Assembly: GCA_947647645.1 (NCBI GenBank)
Contig: CANSLE010000099.1
Coordinates: 1 to 7,993 of the forward strand
Direction of reading: 5' to 3'
Length of the DNA stretch: 7,993 nucleotides
DNA from: an uncultured Microbacterium sp.
Lineage (GTDB): Bacteria > Actinomycetota > Actinomycetes > Actinomycetales > Microbacteriaceae
Part shown: piece after piece, positions 6,965 through 7,993 of the stretch
How the letters are laid out: the number at the start of each line of letters is the position of its first letter
Position numbering within the stretch: the first letter of the stretch is position 1
Position numbers and translations under genes: made by a program
Notes under the pieces: model-generated
What the model was told of the DNA's origin: nothing
The model's input: only the letters and a program-made list of their open reading frames with translations
The model's database searches: none

Positions 6965-7993
6965 TGGGATCGGCCCTCCCGCTCGGCGATCCCGCACCCG
7001 CCGACGGCTCCCTCCCGCCGGACATCGTCATCGACCGCGACCGTGACTTCGGCGTCTACCTGCACGTCCCCTTCTGCCGCGTCCGTTGCGGGTACTGCGA
7101 CTTCAACACGTATACGGCCGGCGAACTCCGCGGGGCGCGCCAGGACGCCTACGCCGACGAGGTTCTGCGCGAGATCGCGCTGTCGGGCGACGTCCTGCGC
7201 GCGCGGGGGCCGCTGCGCGCGGCATCCACCGTGTTCTTCGGCGGCGGCACGCCCACCCTCCTGCCCGCGGGCGACCTCGCCCGCATGCTGACGGGCGTCC
7301 GCGAGGCGTTCGGCCTCGAGGAGGGGGCCGAGGTCACCGTCGAGGCCAACCCCGACACGGTGACGGTCGCACTCGCCGACGAGCTCGCCGACGCCGGGGT
7401 GACGCGGATGTCGATCGGCATGCAGTCGGCCGTGCCGCAGGCGCTCGCCGCCCTGGATCGCACGCACGACCCCGCGGGAGTGCGGAGCGCCGTCGACGCG
7501 GCGCGCTCGGCCGGGCTCGACGTCAGCGTCGACCTCATCTACGGCGCTCCGGGGGAGTCGCTGGAGGACTGGCGCCGCTCCGTCCAGACGGCGATCGACC
7601 TGGAACCCGATCACATCTCCGCCTACGCGCTCATCATCGAGGACGGCACGAAGCTCGCCCGGCAGATCCGCCGCGGAGAGGTGCCGGCGCCGGACGACGA
7701 TCTGCAGGCCGACATGTACGAGCTGGCCGACGAGGCGTTCGCCGCCGCGGGCTATGACTGGTACGAGGTGTCCAACTGGTCGCGGGGACCGGCTCACCGT
7801 TCCCGGCACAACCTCGCCTACTGGCGCGGCGCCGACTGGTGGGGCTACGGTCCCGGCGCGCACAGTCATGTCAATGGCCTGCGCTGGTGGAACGTGAAGC
7901 ACCCGGCGGCGTATGCGCAGCGGCTCGCCGCCGACGAGTCCCCCGCGGCAGCGCGCGAGCGCCCGGATGCCGCGGCGCGGCGCCTCGAGGACG
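6964..7993 (+). CDS. hemW: Radical-SAM heme chaperone HemW (3' end outside window)
   Basis: First 343 codons of a protein usually near 400 residues; the C-terminal part lies beyond the right edge. HemW binds heme and a [4Fe-4S] cluster with S-adenosylmethionine and delivers heme to target proteins. HVPFC at 34-38 opens the cluster motif CRVRCGYCDF, giving C38, C42 and C45. Position 47 is Phe where true HemN coproporphyrinogen oxidases have a fourth cysteine, which supports HemW. Also present are GGGTPT (93-98), EANPD (127-131), SIGMQS (150-155), DLIYGAPGES (190-199), HISAY (217-221), and the HemW-typical HNLAYW (282-287) and GYGPGAHSH (294-302). The start overlaps the upstream stop (TGATG) with no Shine-Dalgarno, implying coupling; no other ATG comes before the cluster motif. 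In many actinobacteria hrcA and dnaJ follow; that part is not visible here. Confidence 0.95.
   Translation, partial: MGSALPLGDPAPADGSLPPDIVIDRDRDFGVYLHVPFCRVRCGYCDFNTYTAGELRGARQDAYADEVLREIALSGDVLRARGPLRAASTVFFGGGTPTLLPAGDLARMLTGVREAFGLEEGAEVTVEANPDTVTVALADELADAGVTRMSIGMQSAVPQALAALDRTHDPAGVRSAVDAARSAGLDVSVDLIYGAPGESLEDWRRSVQTAIDLEPDHISAYALIIEDGTKLARQIRRGEVPAPDDDLQADMYELADEAFAAAGYDWYEVSNWSRGPAHRSRHNLAYWRGADWWGYGPGAHSHVNGLRWWNVKHPAAYAQRLAADESPAAARERPDAAARRLED

Noticed and set aside
6922..7902. A 326-codon open frame antisense to hemW.
   Set aside because: Same compositional artefact; the plus strand carries all HemW signature motifs.

Overview
The window is GC-rich DNA (about two thirds G+C by eye) with codons strongly biased to G or C in third position, dense gene packing and little Shine-Dalgarno use. 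Together with a HemW N-terminus and a lepA - DUF1990 - hemW order familiar from Microbacteriaceae, this points to an actinobacterium, most likely Microbacterium or a close relative. The genus is inferred from remembered protein patterns, not from a search.

Layout. Positions 1-4134 (minus strand) are one very long gene, cut off at its 3' end by the left edge of the window. It encodes a secreted multidomain enzyme: signal peptide, lamin-tail domain, Pro-Thr linker, OB-type domain, ExeM/NucH-type endonuclease/exonuclease/phosphatase domain, then a complete 5'-nucleotidase (metallophosphatase plus substrate-binding domain). Every catalytic motif I looked for is present. Positions 4135-4437 are a 303-base divergent intergenic region with the promoter signals for both sides. 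Positions 4438-6288 (plus) are lepA (elongation factor 4), complete. Positions 6314-6964 (plus) are a DUF1990/UPF0548 protein, complete. Positions 6964-7993 (plus) are hemW, a radical-SAM heme chaperone, cut by the right edge.

How they fit together. The plus-strand genes form a compact housekeeping cluster (translation factor, unknown conserved protein, heme chaperone) that in actinobacteria commonly continues into hrcA-dnaJ. lepA and the DUF1990 gene each have a TAGRCT -10-like hexamer only 7-9 bases before the ATG and no Shine-Dalgarno, so both probably start leaderless or nearly leaderless transcripts. hemW overlaps the DUF1990 stop by one base and is probably translated by coupling. The divergent minus-strand gene looks like a nutrient-scavenging exoenzyme: it would cut extracellular nucleic acid and then remove phosphate from the nucleotides. 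A weak Pho-box-like sequence upstream would suit that role but is unproven.

No mobile element, CRISPR array, tRNA, rRNA, riboswitch or convincing terminator was seen, and I found no clearly new biological system. The points most worth checking are the nuclease-nucleotidase fusion, the repeated leaderless-promoter arrangement, and the uncharacterised DUF1990 protein between two conserved housekeeping genes.
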